Below, piece after piece: positions 9,419 to 17,804 of a DNA stretch of 64,000 bases. The position numbers and the translations under genes are program-made. Numbering within the stretch: position 1 is the stretch's first letter; every line of letters begins with the position of its first letter. The notes beneath the pieces are model-generated. The model worked only from the letters and a program-made list of their open reading frames with translations. It ran no database searches and was not told the DNA's origin. Source of the DNA: Candidatus Gastranaerophilales bacterium (GTDB taxonomy: Bacteria > Cyanobacteriota > Vampirovibrionia > Gastranaerophilales > Gastranaerophilaceae). Location: positions 1 through 64,000 of the forward strand of contig CALUYO010000001.1 in the NCBI GenBank assembly GCA_944325005.1. Direction: 5' to 3'.

Positions 9419-9919
9419 ATGGCTGAGTCAATTAGAGTTTTTGAAAACAGCTTAAGAGAATATTTAATAAATGTTCAGTCTGATTCTTACAATACACAGG
9501 GTAAAATTCAGCAGAAATACAATAACTTGAAGGTTTATATGGAACCTAAAAAACGGTCGGTTCCTCATTTTTGGGTATCTGTGAATATATCTGCTGTTTG
9601 CTATCAGATTGATCCTCTCGAAAAATTAGACGGCAGTATGGGTTCTGACGAGAGGTTTGTTCTTATGTGGGCGGGTCGTCCTAATATTAACGGTGAATTG
9701 AAAAAACACTGGGTTTATCTGACCAAATCTACAGAAGTTCTTAATCAACAGGTTAGAAACGAAAAGAAAACAAAAGAAAATATGGAAATTTCAAAAGCAG
9801 AGATTAAGGAGGCTGCTGAATCTGTCACAGGTACAGGCCTTAGAAGAAAATTAAGAGCTTTTGAATCAAGGTTAAGGAAGAACAGATATGGCAAAATCTC
9901 TCAACGAGCTCGCGGGTGA
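9419..9919 (+). CDS. Unknown protein, first of two overlapping paralogues
   Basis: The 166-aa protein shares a block with the next gene: (V/L)QSD, YNNLK, MEP, PH, and a GSDERF/GPDERY motif followed by W and an aromatic-rich end. It then adds a basic C-terminal tail of about 60 residues. No signal peptide or membrane helix is present. The initiating ATG has only a weak GGGG-type ribosome site. It lies 42 nt after UPF0210 and may be read through from it. I recognise no family. Confidence 0.7.
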   Translation: MAESIRVFENSLREYLINVQSDSYNTQGKIQQKYNNLKVYMEPKKRSVPHFWVSVNISAVCYQIDPLEKLDGSMGSDERFVLMWAGRPNINGELKKHWVYLTKSTEVLNQQVRNEKKTKENMEISKAEIKEAAESVTGTGLRRKLRAFESRLRKNRYGKISQRARG

Positions 9920-10226
9920 GCTTAAAGCATTTATCATAGAATTACAGTCTGATGCTCATAATAAAACTAATTTAAGAGTTGAACGATATAACAATTTAAA
10001 ACTATTAATGGAACCTGAGAGGAGCAGCACTCCTCATGTTGTTATTAATTTATCTATGTCAGATGCAGAATTTGATATAAAAACCGGTTTAAAATTAAAT
10101 GGCGGTCTTGGCCCTGACGAACGTTATGCTTTAAGGTGGTTTAACAAAACAGGAACACTCACTTCGTTGCAGGAAACCTGGGAGGTTATAAAGAAGAATG
10201 GCGGAAAAGAAAAAAAAGAAAAATAA
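9888..10226 (+). CDS. Unknown protein, second of two overlapping paralogues
   Basis: The 112-aa protein is a shorter relative of the preceding one; the shared core covers most of its length. It starts inside the end of its neighbour (32-nt overlap in another frame), with AAGGA about 9 nt before its ATG, so translation is probably coupled. The C-terminus is a lysine/glutamate run. It converges on uvrC with only 3 nt between stops. Function unknown. Confidence 0.7.
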   Translation: MAKSLNELAGELKAFIIELQSDAHNKTNLRVERYNNLKLLMEPERSSTPHVVINLSMSDAEFDIKTGLKLNGGLGPDERYALRWFNKTGTLTSLQETWEVIKKNGGKEKKEK

Positions 10227-10229
10227 TAT

Positions 10230-11894
10230 TTATTTTTTCTTTTCAACCATAGATTTTGAACGTAATTTTCTGTGATATGTTATCGCAAACCTGTGAGCTT
10301 CATCTCTTATCCTCTGAAATAAGAAAAGCGCACTGGAATTGCGCGGTAGTATAACAGGTTTTGATTGTTTTGGCAGGAATACTTCTTCATGTTTTTTTGC
10401 AAGGCTCACTACATCAATCCCTGTTATTCCTAATTCTTCTATGATTTCCATAACGCTTGAAAGCTGGCCTTTACCTCCGTCTATAATCATTAAATCCGGT
10501 TTTGCCCATTTTTCTTCTCCGAGGTGCGACAGTCTGCGGGTTAGAACTTCTTTCATTGAAAGAAAGTCATCAGGTTTTCCTTCTGTGATTTTTACTTTAA
10601 ACTTTCTGTATTCTGATTTTTTAGGTACTCCGTTTATGAATGTGACCATTGAGGCAACAGTGTTTGTTCCTTGAATATGCGAAATATCATAGCATTCCAT
10701 ACGATACGGAAAATTTTTAAGCTGTAGTTTTTCTGCAAGGTATGAGCCGATTTCATTGAAGTCATCTCTGATTTTTGACATTTTGGAAATCTTTGCGTTA
10801 TCAAGAACGACTTTTGCATTTTTATCTGCAAGCATCTGAAGTTCTTTGCCCTGAGCAGATTTACCATAGCTTATTTTAATCTTTTTACCGGCAAGAATTT
10901 CCAGCCATTCCTCGTAAAGTGCTTTTTCGCAGACTGCTTCAAGTTCATTGGATACAATTTTATCAGGGAATTCAAGTTTGAGCGTACTGTAATATTCTTT
11001 AAAGAATGTCGCAAAAAACTCTGTTCTGTCATCTTCTTCAACTTCATAAACAAAATCTTTTTTATCTATAAGCCGTCCTTCGCGTATCATAAGAATTACT
11101 ATCGCAAAAATTCCGTCATCTGCCATTAAAGAGATTACATCTTCATTAAGTTTTGTATTTTCATATACAACTTTTTGTTTTTCAAGAGTTTTTGCAAGGT
11201 CGTTGTAGCTGTCGCGGAGTTTTGCCGCTTTTTCAAATTGGAGGGAATCAGAATATTTTTGCATTTGTTCTTTAATCTGCTGCATTAATTCCGACTGCTT
11301 GCCTGAAAGAAACAATTCGGCCTGTTTTACCAGTGTCTTGTATTCGTCAGGCGTAACCATATTCTGGCAAGGCGCCATACATCTTCCTATGTGGTAATAA
11401 AGACAGGGGCGGTCTTTAAATTTCGGTGATTTGCATTGTTTCAGCGGAAAAATTTTTTTAAGGAAATCCAGAGTTGCATGCATTGCTCTAATATCTGTGT
11501 AGGGTCCGTAATAACGACCTTTTTCGGGGTTCATGTTTTTTTTGCGTACTATGGTAATTCTCGGAAAATCTTCGTCGGTTATTAAAAAATATGGATATTT
11601 TTTATCATCTTTAAGAAGGACATTATACCTTGGTTTGTATTTTTTAATTAAATGGCTTTCCAGGATAAGGGCTTCAACTTCTGTGTTTGTAATAATATAT
11701 TCAAGACGTTCAATCTGGGGTACAAGAACGTTAAGTTTTACGCTGTCATGTTTTCTGTTGAAATAGCTTAACACGCGTCTTTTTAAAATTTTTGCTTTGC
11801 CGACATAGATGACTTCTCCGTCTTTGTTATAATAAATATAACATCCGGGAAGTGATGGCAAAAGTTTTAAAGTTTGTTTTAATCCATCGTTCAT
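10230..11894 (-). CDS. uvrC: Excinuclease UvrC lacking the C-terminal HhH domain
   Basis: UvrC makes the two incisions in nucleotide excision repair. The 554-aa protein has the GIY-YIG nuclease (GCYIYYNKDGEVIYVGKA near the N-terminus), a UVR motif that contacts UvrB (LQFEKAAKLRD), and the RNase H-like nuclease with DISH and IDGGKGQL. It ends shortly after RDEAHRFAITYHRKLRSKS, where most UvrC proteins continue into a tandem helix-hairpin-helix domain. Only 3 nt separate its stop from the convergent gene, so the domain is absent rather than frame-shifted nearby. TATAAT lies 7 nt before the ATG (leaderless). Confidence 0.93.
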   Translation of the reverse strand: MNDGLKQTLKLLPSLPGCYIYYNKDGEVIYVGKAKILKRRVLSYFNRKHDSVKLNVLVPQIERLEYIITNTEVEALILESHLIKKYKPRYNVLLKDDKKYPYFLITDEDFPRITIVRKKNMNPEKGRYYGPYTDIRAMHATLDFLKKIFPLKQCKSPKFKDRPCLYYHIGRCMAPCQNMVTPDEYKTLVKQAELFLSGKQSELMQQIKEQMQKYSDSLQFEKAAKLRDSYNDLAKTLEKQKVVYENTKLNEDVISLMADDGIFAIVILMIREGRLIDKKDFVYEVEEDDRTEFFATFFKEYYSTLKLEFPDKIVSNELEAVCEKALYEEWLEILAGKKIKISYGKSAQGKELQMLADKNAKVVLDNAKISKMSKIRDDFNEIGSYLAEKLQLKNFPYRMECYDISHIQGTNTVASMVTFINGVPKKSEYRKFKVKITEGKPDDFLSMKEVLTRRLSHLGEEKWAKPDLMIIDGGKGQLSSVMEIIEELGITGIDVVSLAKKHEEVFLPKQSKPVILPRNSSALFLFQRIRDEAHRFAITYHRKLRSKSMVEKKK

Positions 11895-11964
11895 TAATCT
11901 TATTATATCATATATAATTTGTACAGGATTGAAAAAAATGGCTGTCTAATTTATAATAACAAGT

Positions 11965-12378
11965 ATGAAGGCTAGATTAAGAAAATTTATATTGACAATA
12001 GAGGTTTTACTTCTTTTTTGTCCATATACAAATGCGCAAAATTTTCGTCCGATGTGGAAAGATTTTTGTCCTAAGGGTTTAGAAAATGCTGAATATAAAG
12101 AAATTCAGTGGTTTTGGCCGGAAAGCACAAAAGCTACGCAGTCTATATATAATTACTGGGCAGCGCGCAGGGAGGAGTTTGAAAAAGGGCTTGCGGAATG
12201 CGACACAATGCAGGAAGATTTTAACGGTATCTGCTATGATGAGTTGAAAAAACGCCAAATTTTTGTTACCGAACAATATAATAAAGATATTCGGCAAAAA
12301 CAAATAAGCAATCAGATTTGGCGTGATATCCATGACAAAGGCTCAAGCCCTATTATGATTAATATTTTTCAGCGCTAA
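11965..12378 (+). CDS. Small secreted protein of unknown function
   Basis: The 137-aa product has a signal peptide (basic start MKARLRK, hydrophobic core, likely cleavage after TNA near residue 24). The mature part is polar, with three cysteines and several tryptophans. TATAAT ends 7 nt before the ATG with no Shine-Dalgarno, another leaderless candidate. It converges on the skp-like gene 10 nt away. No family recognised. Confidence 0.65.
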   Translation: MKARLRKFILTIEVLLLFCPYTNAQNFRPMWKDFCPKGLENAEYKEIQWFWPESTKATQSIYNYWAARREEFEKGLAECDTMQEDFNGICYDELKKRQIFVTEQYNKDIRQKQISNQIWRDIHDKGSSPIMINIFQR

Positions 12379-12388
12379 TCTCCTGCTC

Positions 12389-12856
12389 TTATTTTAAAAT
12401 TGTAGCGACCTGATCTGTAATATCATCACCGCCGAACAGTACGGTATTTTTTGGCAATACCATATTGTAATTCATTGAACGCGCTTTTTCTACAACGGCT
12501 GTTTTAATTTTGCTGTCAATTGCAGTTAATTTATCATTATAAGATTTATCCAGCGCTAATTTTTCTTTGTTAATTTCGTTTCTGTATTTTTCTTCTAACT
12601 GTGAAATTTTTGCTGGATCTTTTTCTTTTGAAATTTCTGTTCTTGCCTTTTCAATTGTTGCCTGCATATTTTGCATTTGTTTTTGCTGGTCAAGCTTTAA
12701 AGCTGTGATTTCTTTGGAATTTGCAACAATTTGCTGAATATCAACAACAGCAATCCTGTATTCCGGATTTGTATTGGAAACAGCAATACTGTTGATTGAA
12801 TATCCTGCAACAAATGAACCTATTACGATAAGTGTGGCTAATATTTTTTTCTTCAT
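12389..12856 (-). CDS. OmpH/Skp-family periplasmic chaperone
   Basis: The 155-aa protein has an N-terminal signal/anchor segment (about 5-26), then IAVVDIQQIVANSKE typical of OmpH/Skp, a long charged coiled coil (about 50-125) and a short beta-rich end. Members hold outer-membrane proteins in the periplasm, so this supports a diderm cell. AAAGGA lies upstream of the ATG. It is transcribed divergently from pgk. Confidence 0.8.
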   Translation of the reverse strand: MKKKILATLIVIGSFVAGYSINSIAVSNTNPEYRIAVVDIQQIVANSKEITALKLDQQKQMQNMQATIEKARTEISKEKDPAKISQLEEKYRNEINKEKLALDKSYNDKLTAIDSKIKTAVVEKARSMNYNMVLPKNTVLFGGDDITDQVATILK

Positions 12857-12990
12857 AAGTAAATCCTTTCATTTCTTTTTAAGATTAAATTGAATTATAA
12901 AATTTTTAATTGGTTACTTGGATTAATTTTATGTTTTTTGTATGATTAATGTGCGAGAGATTTTATCTTAAAAGAAGGAGATGAATTTTT

Positions 12991-14193
12991 ATGAAAAAAT
13001 CAATTAACGATTTAGGTGACGTAAAAGGTAAACGTGCTCTTGTAAGAGTTGATGTCAACGTACCTTTAGATGAAAACCACAATGTAACAGATGACACAAG
13101 AATTCAGGCAATTGTTCCGACAATCAGAGCTTTGCAGGAAAAGGGAGCTAAAATTATTCTTATGGCTCACCTTGGCAGACCGAAAGGCGAATGGAAAACA
13201 GAATTCACACTTGAACCTGTTGCAAAATATATGTCAAAAGTTCTCGGCGAAGATGTTTTATTTGTTAAATCACCTGTAGGTGAAGGCGCAGATAAAGAAT
13301 TAGAAGCTTTGAAAGACGGTCAGGTTGCTTTATTGGAAAATATACGTTTCTATAAAGCAGAAGAAGCAAAAGACGATGATATGACTTTTGCGGAAGAACT
13401 TGCAAAATTAGGTGATTTCTACGTAAACGACGCATTCGGCGCTGCTCACAGAAAACACACTTCAACTGCTAAAGTAGCTCATATTTTAAAACCGGCTGTC
13501 GCAGGTTTGTTGATGGAGAAAGAAATCAGATGCTTATCTCAGGCTCTTGATAATCCCACAAGACCGTTTACTGCAGTTGTAGGCGGAGCTAAAGTTTCTT
13601 CAAAAATCGGCGTTTTGGAAAACTTGATTGACAAAGTTGACAACATGATTATCGGCGGCGGTATGGCTTACACATTCGTAAAAGCTAACGGCGGTAAAAT
13701 CGGTAATTCAATCTGTGAAGACGATCAGCTTGAAGTTGCAAAAGCTATTGAGAAAAAAGCTGCTGATAAGGGTGTTAAAATTGTTATGGCAACAGATGTT
13801 CTTGCTTCTGACGATTTCTCAGGAAACGGTACAAACAAAGTTGTTCCTATCAATGAAATTCCTGACGGATTTGAAGGTGTAGATGCAGGCCCTGAAAGCC
13901 AGAAAGCTTTTGCTGAAGTAATCAAAAATTCAAAAACAATTTTGATGAACGGTCCGGTAGGCGCATTTGAAAACCCGAAATTTGCAGAAGGTACAAAAGC
14001 TGTATTGCAGGCAATTGTTGATGCAACTAAAAACGGTGCGGTTTCTGTAATTGGCGGCGGTGATTCTGTTTCTGCCGCTAAAAAATACTTTAAAGCAGAA
14101 GATTTCACTCATGTTTCAACAGGCGGCGGTGCTTCTCTTGAATTTATCGAAGGTAAAGTATTGCCGGGTGTTGCTGCTTTAGACGAAAAATAA
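12991..14193 (+). CDS. pgk: Phosphoglycerate kinase
   Basis: The 400-aa protein has the normal length for bacterial PGK, which makes ATP and 3-phosphoglycerate in lower glycolysis. Family motifs include ALVRVDVNVPLD (start), LMAHLGRPKG, NDAFGAAHR, GGAKVSSKIG, NGPVGAFE and the C-terminal IGGGDSVSAA nucleotide loop with STGGGASLE. AAGGAG lies 12 nt before the ATG. A strong terminator follows. Confidence 0.97.
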   Translation: MKKSINDLGDVKGKRALVRVDVNVPLDENHNVTDDTRIQAIVPTIRALQEKGAKIILMAHLGRPKGEWKTEFTLEPVAKYMSKVLGEDVLFVKSPVGEGADKELEALKDGQVALLENIRFYKAEEAKDDDMTFAEELAKLGDFYVNDAFGAAHRKHTSTAKVAHILKPAVAGLLMEKEIRCLSQALDNPTRPFTAVVGGAKVSSKIGVLENLIDKVDNMIIGGGMAYTFVKANGGKIGNSICEDDQLEVAKAIEKKAADKGVKIVMATDVLASDDFSGNGTNKVVPINEIPDGFEGVDAGPESQKAFAEVIKNSKTILMNGPVGAFENPKFAEGTKAVLQAIVDATKNGAVSVIGGGDSVSAAKKYFKAEDFTHVSTGGGASLEFIEGKVLPGVAALDEK

Positions 14194-14210
14194 GCTAAAA
14201 AACATATAAA

Positions 14211-14240
14211 AAGCTCTCTGTTTATCAGGGAGCTTTTTTT
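14211..14240 (+). terminator. pgk terminator
   Basis: A near-perfect 10-bp stem (14211-14220 with 14227-14236, one G-T wobble) is followed by a run of T. Confidence 0.85.
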
Positions 14241-14271
14241 TATGTTAAAATAAACACAAGCGAGGAACATT

Positions 14272-15201
14272 ATGAAAAATATTCTTGTAACGGGCGGAGC
14301 AGGCTTTATAGGTTCACATTTGTGCGAAAAGCTTCTTCAGGAAGGTAATCACGTAATATGTCTTGACAATTTTTTTACGGGTTCAAGAAAAAATGTTGAA
14401 CATTTAATGGAAAATAAAGAGTTTGAGCTTATCAGACATGATATTATAGAACCTATTATTCTTGAAGTTGACCGGATTTATAATTTGGCCTGTCCAGCAA
14501 GCCCTATTCATTATCAGTATAATGCTATAAAAACTATAAAAACTAATGTTCTCGGTGTTACAAATATGCTTGACCTTGCAGATGAAACGCATGCTAGAAT
14601 TTTACAGGCATCGACAAGTGAAGTTTACGGCGACCCGACTGTTCATCCGCAAAAAGAGGATTACTGGGGAAATGTTAATCCTATAGGGTTAAGAAGCTGT
14701 TATGACGAAGGTAAGCGTGTTGCAGAAGCTTTGATGATGGATTATCACAGGCAGCATAATGTTGATATAAGAATTATCAGAATATTTAATACATACGGCC
14801 CGCGTATGGCTCAAAATGACGGGCGTGTTGTTTCTAACTTCATTATACAGGCTCTGAAAAATGAAGATATAACAATTTACGGCGACGGTTCCCAGACACG
14901 TTCTTTCTGCTATGTGGATGATTTGGTGCGTGGTATGATTACGTTGATGAATACCGAAAACTTTATGGGACCTGTTAATGTCGGCAATGACGGTGAGTAT
15001 ACTATTTTAGAACTTGCAAAAATGATTATAGAACTTTCAAATTCAAGTTCGAAAATTGTGTTTAAACCTCTGCCTTCAGATGATCCTGCCCAGCGCCGTC
15101 CGGATTTAACCCTTGCAAAAGAAAAACTCGGCTACGAACCGACCGTTCATGTTCGTGACGGGCTGCTGAAAACAATCGAATATTTCAAAACAGTTCTCTG
15201 A
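14272..15201 (+). CDS. NAD-dependent epimerase, UDP-glucuronate decarboxylase-like (UXS)
   Basis: The 309-aa extended short-chain dehydrogenase has the NAD motif [12 protein letters not shown] at the N-terminus. The UXS-like signature [10 protein letters not shown] and the catalytic Y-x3-K in RSCYDEGKR follow, with NTYGPRM and [14 protein letters not shown] after. UXS converts UDP-glucuronate to UDP-xylose. This fits surface polysaccharide synthesis, though a closely related dTDP-glucose dehydratase is not excluded. GAGGA lies before the ATG. It stops with TGA, which shows TGA is a stop here. Confidence 0.85.
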   Translation: MKNILVTGGAGFIGSHLCEKLLQEGNHVICLDNFFTGSRKNVEHLMENKEFELIRHDIIEPIILEVDRIYNLACPASPIHYQYNAIKTIKTNVLGVTNMLDLADETHARILQASTSEVYGDPTVHPQKEDYWGNVNPIGLRSCYDEGKRVAEALMMDYHRQHNVDIRIIRIFNTYGPRMAQNDGRVVSNFIIQALKNEDITIYGDGSQTRSFCYVDDLVRGMITLMNTENFMGPVNVGNDGEYTILELAKMIIELSNSSSKIVFKPLPSDDPAQRRPDLTLAKEKLGYEPTVHVRDGLLKTIEYFKTVL

Positions 15202-15247
15202 TTTTGTTAATATAATTATTTTTGAGTTTAAAAAAGTTAAAGGTTGA

Positions 15248-15268
15248 CCCTCTCCCGTTTGGAGAGGG
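15248..15268. repeat. Palindromic hairpin, REP-like
   Basis: CCCTCTCC pairs perfectly with GGAGAGGG around a 5-nt loop. No T-run follows, so it is not an obvious terminator. It resembles the palindrome at 63259-63284 inside a permease gene. Confidence 0.5.
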
Positions 15269-15285
15269 AATAATGCTAATGGCAC

Positions 15286-15313
15286 TTGAAATTTGGAAAA
15301 AATAGGTTATAAT
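15286..15313 (+). promoter_or_regulatory. Promoter for antisense RNA, toxin element copy 1
   Basis: TTGAAA (15286-15291), 16-nt spacer, TATAAT (15308-15313). It points into the 3' end of the small peptide gene at 15360-15425 on the opposite strand. The same boxes occur in copy 2. Confidence 0.75.
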
Positions 15314-15319
15314 ATAAGA

Positions 15320-15412
15320 AAAGGGCGGGACAAGTTCCAGCTTGTCCCATTAAAAGCCCCTATTTGGTTGTTAGAACTAGCAGTATTAAAAAAATTATTG
15401 CTAGTTCTTCTG
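15320..15412 (+). ncRNA. Putative antisense (antitoxin) RNA, copy 1
   Basis: An RNA from the promoter at 15286-15313 would start near 15320. It would run through the toxin mRNA terminator region and about two thirds of the toxin coding sequence, fully complementary to both. It could end at the perfect 10-bp hairpin AGAACTAGCA/TGCTAGTTCT (15373-15382 with 15399-15408), followed by a modest T-rich stretch. Length about 90 nt. Inferred from promoter and hairpin only. Confidence 0.6.
15327..15348 (-). terminator. Hairpin terminating the toxin mRNA, copy 1
   Basis: GGGACAAG pairs perfectly with CTTGTCCC around 6 nt. On the minus strand it is followed by GCCCTTTTCTT. The antisense RNA also contains it. 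Confidence 0.7.
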
Positions 15413-15425
15413 TATTCACAACCAT
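15360..15425 (-). CDS. 21-aa hydrophobic peptide, candidate type I toxin (copy 1)
   Basis: The ATG at 15425 lies 7 nt behind GGAGG, in a GGAGGTGAT that matches the full anti-Shine-Dalgarno. The peptide is short, with an acidic start (MVVNTEEL) and a continuous hydrophobic stretch (LAIIFLILLVL) ending TTK. The leader, peptide, terminator and opposing promoter are all shared with the copy at 30932. The leader includes a hairpin at 15498-15509 and a conserved ACTTCAAATTTGTTAAACCG block near 15451-15475. The likely role is a membrane-active toxin silenced by antisense RNA; no known family is recognised. A small membrane-subunit role is the alternative. Confidence 0.6.
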   Translation of the reverse strand: MVVNTEELAIIFLILLVLTTK

Positions 15426-15630
15426 GTTATCACCTCCCTTCTTTTTCCGGTTTAACAAATTTGAAGTCTGCGCCGTAAAAGTATGGATATGATAATTAGG
15501 GCTTGCCCTTTTTATTTAATAATACATCATTTTTTTAGGAAGAAATCATTTATAATACGTATTTGTTCCTACTTGCAATTGCTCTTTTCATAACTTATAA
15601 TGTGATTGAGTTAAGAAAGGAGAGTTTATT

Positions 15631-16839
15631 ATGTGGGAAAAGGATATTAACATTAACGAAGTTAAAGAGATTCGCACAAGAACAACTGTTTATTTTGGTG
15701 TCGGCGCTATCAAGAAAATTGATGATATCGCTAAAGTTTTGAAAGATAAAGGAATTGATAAAGTTATTGTAATGTCAGGCAGAAACGCTTATAAAGCAAC
15801 CGGTGCATGGGATTACGTTGAAAAAGCTTTGAAAGACCATGGTATCGGCTACGTAAATTATGCAGAAGTAACGCCTAACCCGAATACACATCATGTTAAT
15901 GATGCAACAAAACTTGCTAAGGATTTCGGTGCAAAAGCTGTTATTGCAATCGGCGGAGGTTCTCCGACTGATGCAGGGAAATCTGTTGCAATTTTACTTG
16001 AGTATCCTGAAAAAACTGCTGAAGAATTGTATGACTTTGCATTCACTCCTGAAAAAGCAGTTCCTATTGTTTCAATTAATTTGACACACGGTACAGGTAC
16101 AGAAACAAACAGGTTTGCGGTTGTAACTAACCTTGAAAAGAATTTTAAACCTGCAATTGCTTATGATTGTATTTATCCTATGTTTGCGATTGATGACCCG
16201 CAGTTAATGACAAAATTGTCACCGAAACAGACAAGATATGTTTCAATTGATGCTGTTAATCACGTTGTGGAAGCCGCAACATCAGCTGTTGCTTCACCTT
16301 ATTCAATTTCGCTTGCAAAACAGGTAATTGAGCTTGTTGCAAAATATTTGCCGAAGGCTATTGCAAATCCTGAAGATTTAGAAGCTCGTTATTATCTGGC
16401 TTATGCGGCTATGATGGGCGGTGTAAGTTTTGATAACGGATTATTGCACTATACACATGCGCTTGAACATCCTTTGAGTGCTGTAAAACCTGAACTTGCA
16501 CACGGTTTGGGGTTAGCAATTTTACTGCCGGCTGTTATTAAAACAATTTACAAAGACAGACCGCATGTATTGGCTGATATTCTTGCACCGATTGCTCCGG
16601 GGCTTAAGCCTGAAGCATCTGATGCTGACAGGGCTGCAAAATTGGTTCAGGATTGGTTATTCTCTGTCGATGTTAAAGAAAAGTTAGAAGATGAAGGATT
16701 TACCGATGCTGATGTTGAAAAACTGACGGATCTTGTTTACACAACTCCGTCACTTGGCGGGCTTATTGACATAGGACCTTCCGGAAACGGCAGAGATGTT
16801 GTTGAAACTATTTACAAAAATTCTGTTAGACCTCTGTAA
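15631..16839 (+). CDS. Iron-containing alcohol dehydrogenase
   Basis: The 402-aa protein belongs to the group III (Fe-ADH) family. It shows the GGGSPTDAGK nucleotide loop and metal ligands in IDAVNHVVEA (D, H), THALEHPLS and ELAHGLGLAI (H). It would interconvert an aldehyde or ketone with its alcohol using NAD(P)H, for example to balance redox in fermentation; substrate cannot be set. AGGAG lies upstream of the ATG. It is monocistronic with its own terminator. Confidence 0.92.
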   Translation: MWEKDININEVKEIRTRTTVYFGVGAIKKIDDIAKVLKDKGIDKVIVMSGRNAYKATGAWDYVEKALKDHGIGYVNYAEVTPNPNTHHVNDATKLAKDFGAKAVIAIGGGSPTDAGKSVAILLEYPEKTAEELYDFAFTPEKAVPIVSINLTHGTGTETNRFAVVTNLEKNFKPAIAYDCIYPMFAIDDPQLMTKLSPKQTRYVSIDAVNHVVEAATSAVASPYSISLAKQVIELVAKYLPKAIANPEDLEARYYLAYAAMMGGVSFDNGLLHYTHALEHPLSAVKPELAHGLGLAILLPAVIKTIYKDRPHVLADILAPIAPGLKPEASDADRAAKLVQDWLFSVDVKEKLEDEGFTDADVEKLTDLVYTTPSLGGLIDIGPSGNGRDVVETIYKNSVRPL

Positions 16840-16860
16840 GTTTTTCACAAAAATACTTTA

Positions 16861-16894
16861 AAAATACCGGTATTTCTATGCCGGTATTTTTTTG
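16861..16894 (+). terminator. Fe-ADH terminator
   Basis: A 10-bp perfect stem AAAATACCGG/CCGGTATTTT is followed by a T run. Confidence 0.85.
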
Positions 16895-16957
16895 TTGACT
16901 TTTAAAAAAATTTTATTAAAATTTCAACATAAAAAATTTACACGAGGAATTATATAT

Positions 16958-17425
16958 ATGGAAAATAAAATAAGTTTTATTAAAAGTCTGACATTTCAGT
17001 TAGATATAACATCACGCGTATTTTATAATTATGCAAAACAACTCTTTGAAGAAAATGCCGGAAGTAAATTAACTCTGGAAGAATTTACGGTTCTTGAAAC
17101 TCTGGTTTATTACCCCCATTTGAATGAAGATGCAATTGCAAAAATCTTTGCAAGACCTGTTGGGTCTGTTGAAAAGGTGATTTCAAAACTTTTGAAGAAA
17201 AAGATGATAACCTGCGCAAAAAAGAATGAAAACTCCGATATTCAGGTAAAGTATTATGAGTTAACCTCTTTGGGTGACAGAATGTATTTGCAAAATAAAC
17301 CTATGCAGGATACAACGGTTGTTATGCTTTCAAAATTTATATCGGAAAATGAGCTTGTTGCATTCACAAAAACTATGCTGAAAATTAGGAATATTCTTAT
17401 ATCACTCGGGTATGTAGATGTATAA
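16958..17425 (+). CDS. MarR-type winged-helix regulator
   Basis: The 155-aa protein (start MENKISF, with CGAGGA upstream) has helices flanking a winged helix at about 45-110 (TLEEFTVLETL, NEDAIAKIFARPVGSVEKVISKLLKKKMI). It then has a wing with YYELTSLG and a C-terminal dimer helix, as in MarR regulators. A TTGACT (16895-16900) and TAAAAT (16917-16922) promoter sits upstream, right at the previous terminator. The targets are unknown; the Fe-ADH next door is a possibility only. Confidence 0.75.
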   Translation: MENKISFIKSLTFQLDITSRVFYNYAKQLFEENAGSKLTLEEFTVLETLVYYPHLNEDAIAKIFARPVGSVEKVISKLLKKKMITCAKKNENSDIQVKYYELTSLGDRMYLQNKPMQDTTVVMLSKFISENELVAFTKTMLKIRNILISLGYVDV

Positions 17426-17719
17426 TTATTTTTTTGCACTTGTCTTAAAATAAGTAAAAATACCTGCCCCTGCTGCAATAACTCCGTTTGCTATAATTGA
17501 TGTTGTCAGCGGTTTTGTTTTGAGGAATTTTCCTGCAAAAGTTACAACTCTGTCAAGTACTACGCCGAACCCAAACCATATCGCAGTTGTATTCAAACCG
17601 GCTTTTATTGGACTGATTTTTGGAACAGGTTTGGCTTTCAGACCTTCCATAGTATTTTGGTCTTTTTTTGCAGTGAAAATATTTGAGGTATTTGCTTTAA
17701 ATGTTATCGGGGATATCAT
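17426..17719 (-). CDS. Small membrane protein of unknown function
   Basis: The 97-aa protein (start MISPITFKAN at 17719) has a polar N-terminal 45 residues and two hydrophobic segments (about 50-68 and 80-93), so it is probably a two-helix membrane protein. No strong Shine-Dalgarno is present, and a longer start at 17752 is possible. It converges with the MarR gene, its stop directly abutting that gene's stop. No family recognised. Confidence 0.55.
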   Translation of the reverse strand: MISPITFKANTSNIFTAKKDQNTMEGLKAKPVPKISPIKAGLNTTAIWFGFGVVLDRVVTFAGKFLKTKPLTTSIIANGVIAAGAGIFTYFKTSAKK

Positions 17720-17804
17720 TTTTGTTTCTCTTATCTGGTAAAAAATTGTCACAGTAAAGATTATACTACAAGAAAAATTTTTGGTTTGTATTATAATAAA
17801 TTTT

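Noticed and set aside
15360-15425. KdpF-like or other known small subunit
   Set aside because: No kdp or related operon is adjacent, and the opposing promoter and shared terminator fit a regulated toxin better.
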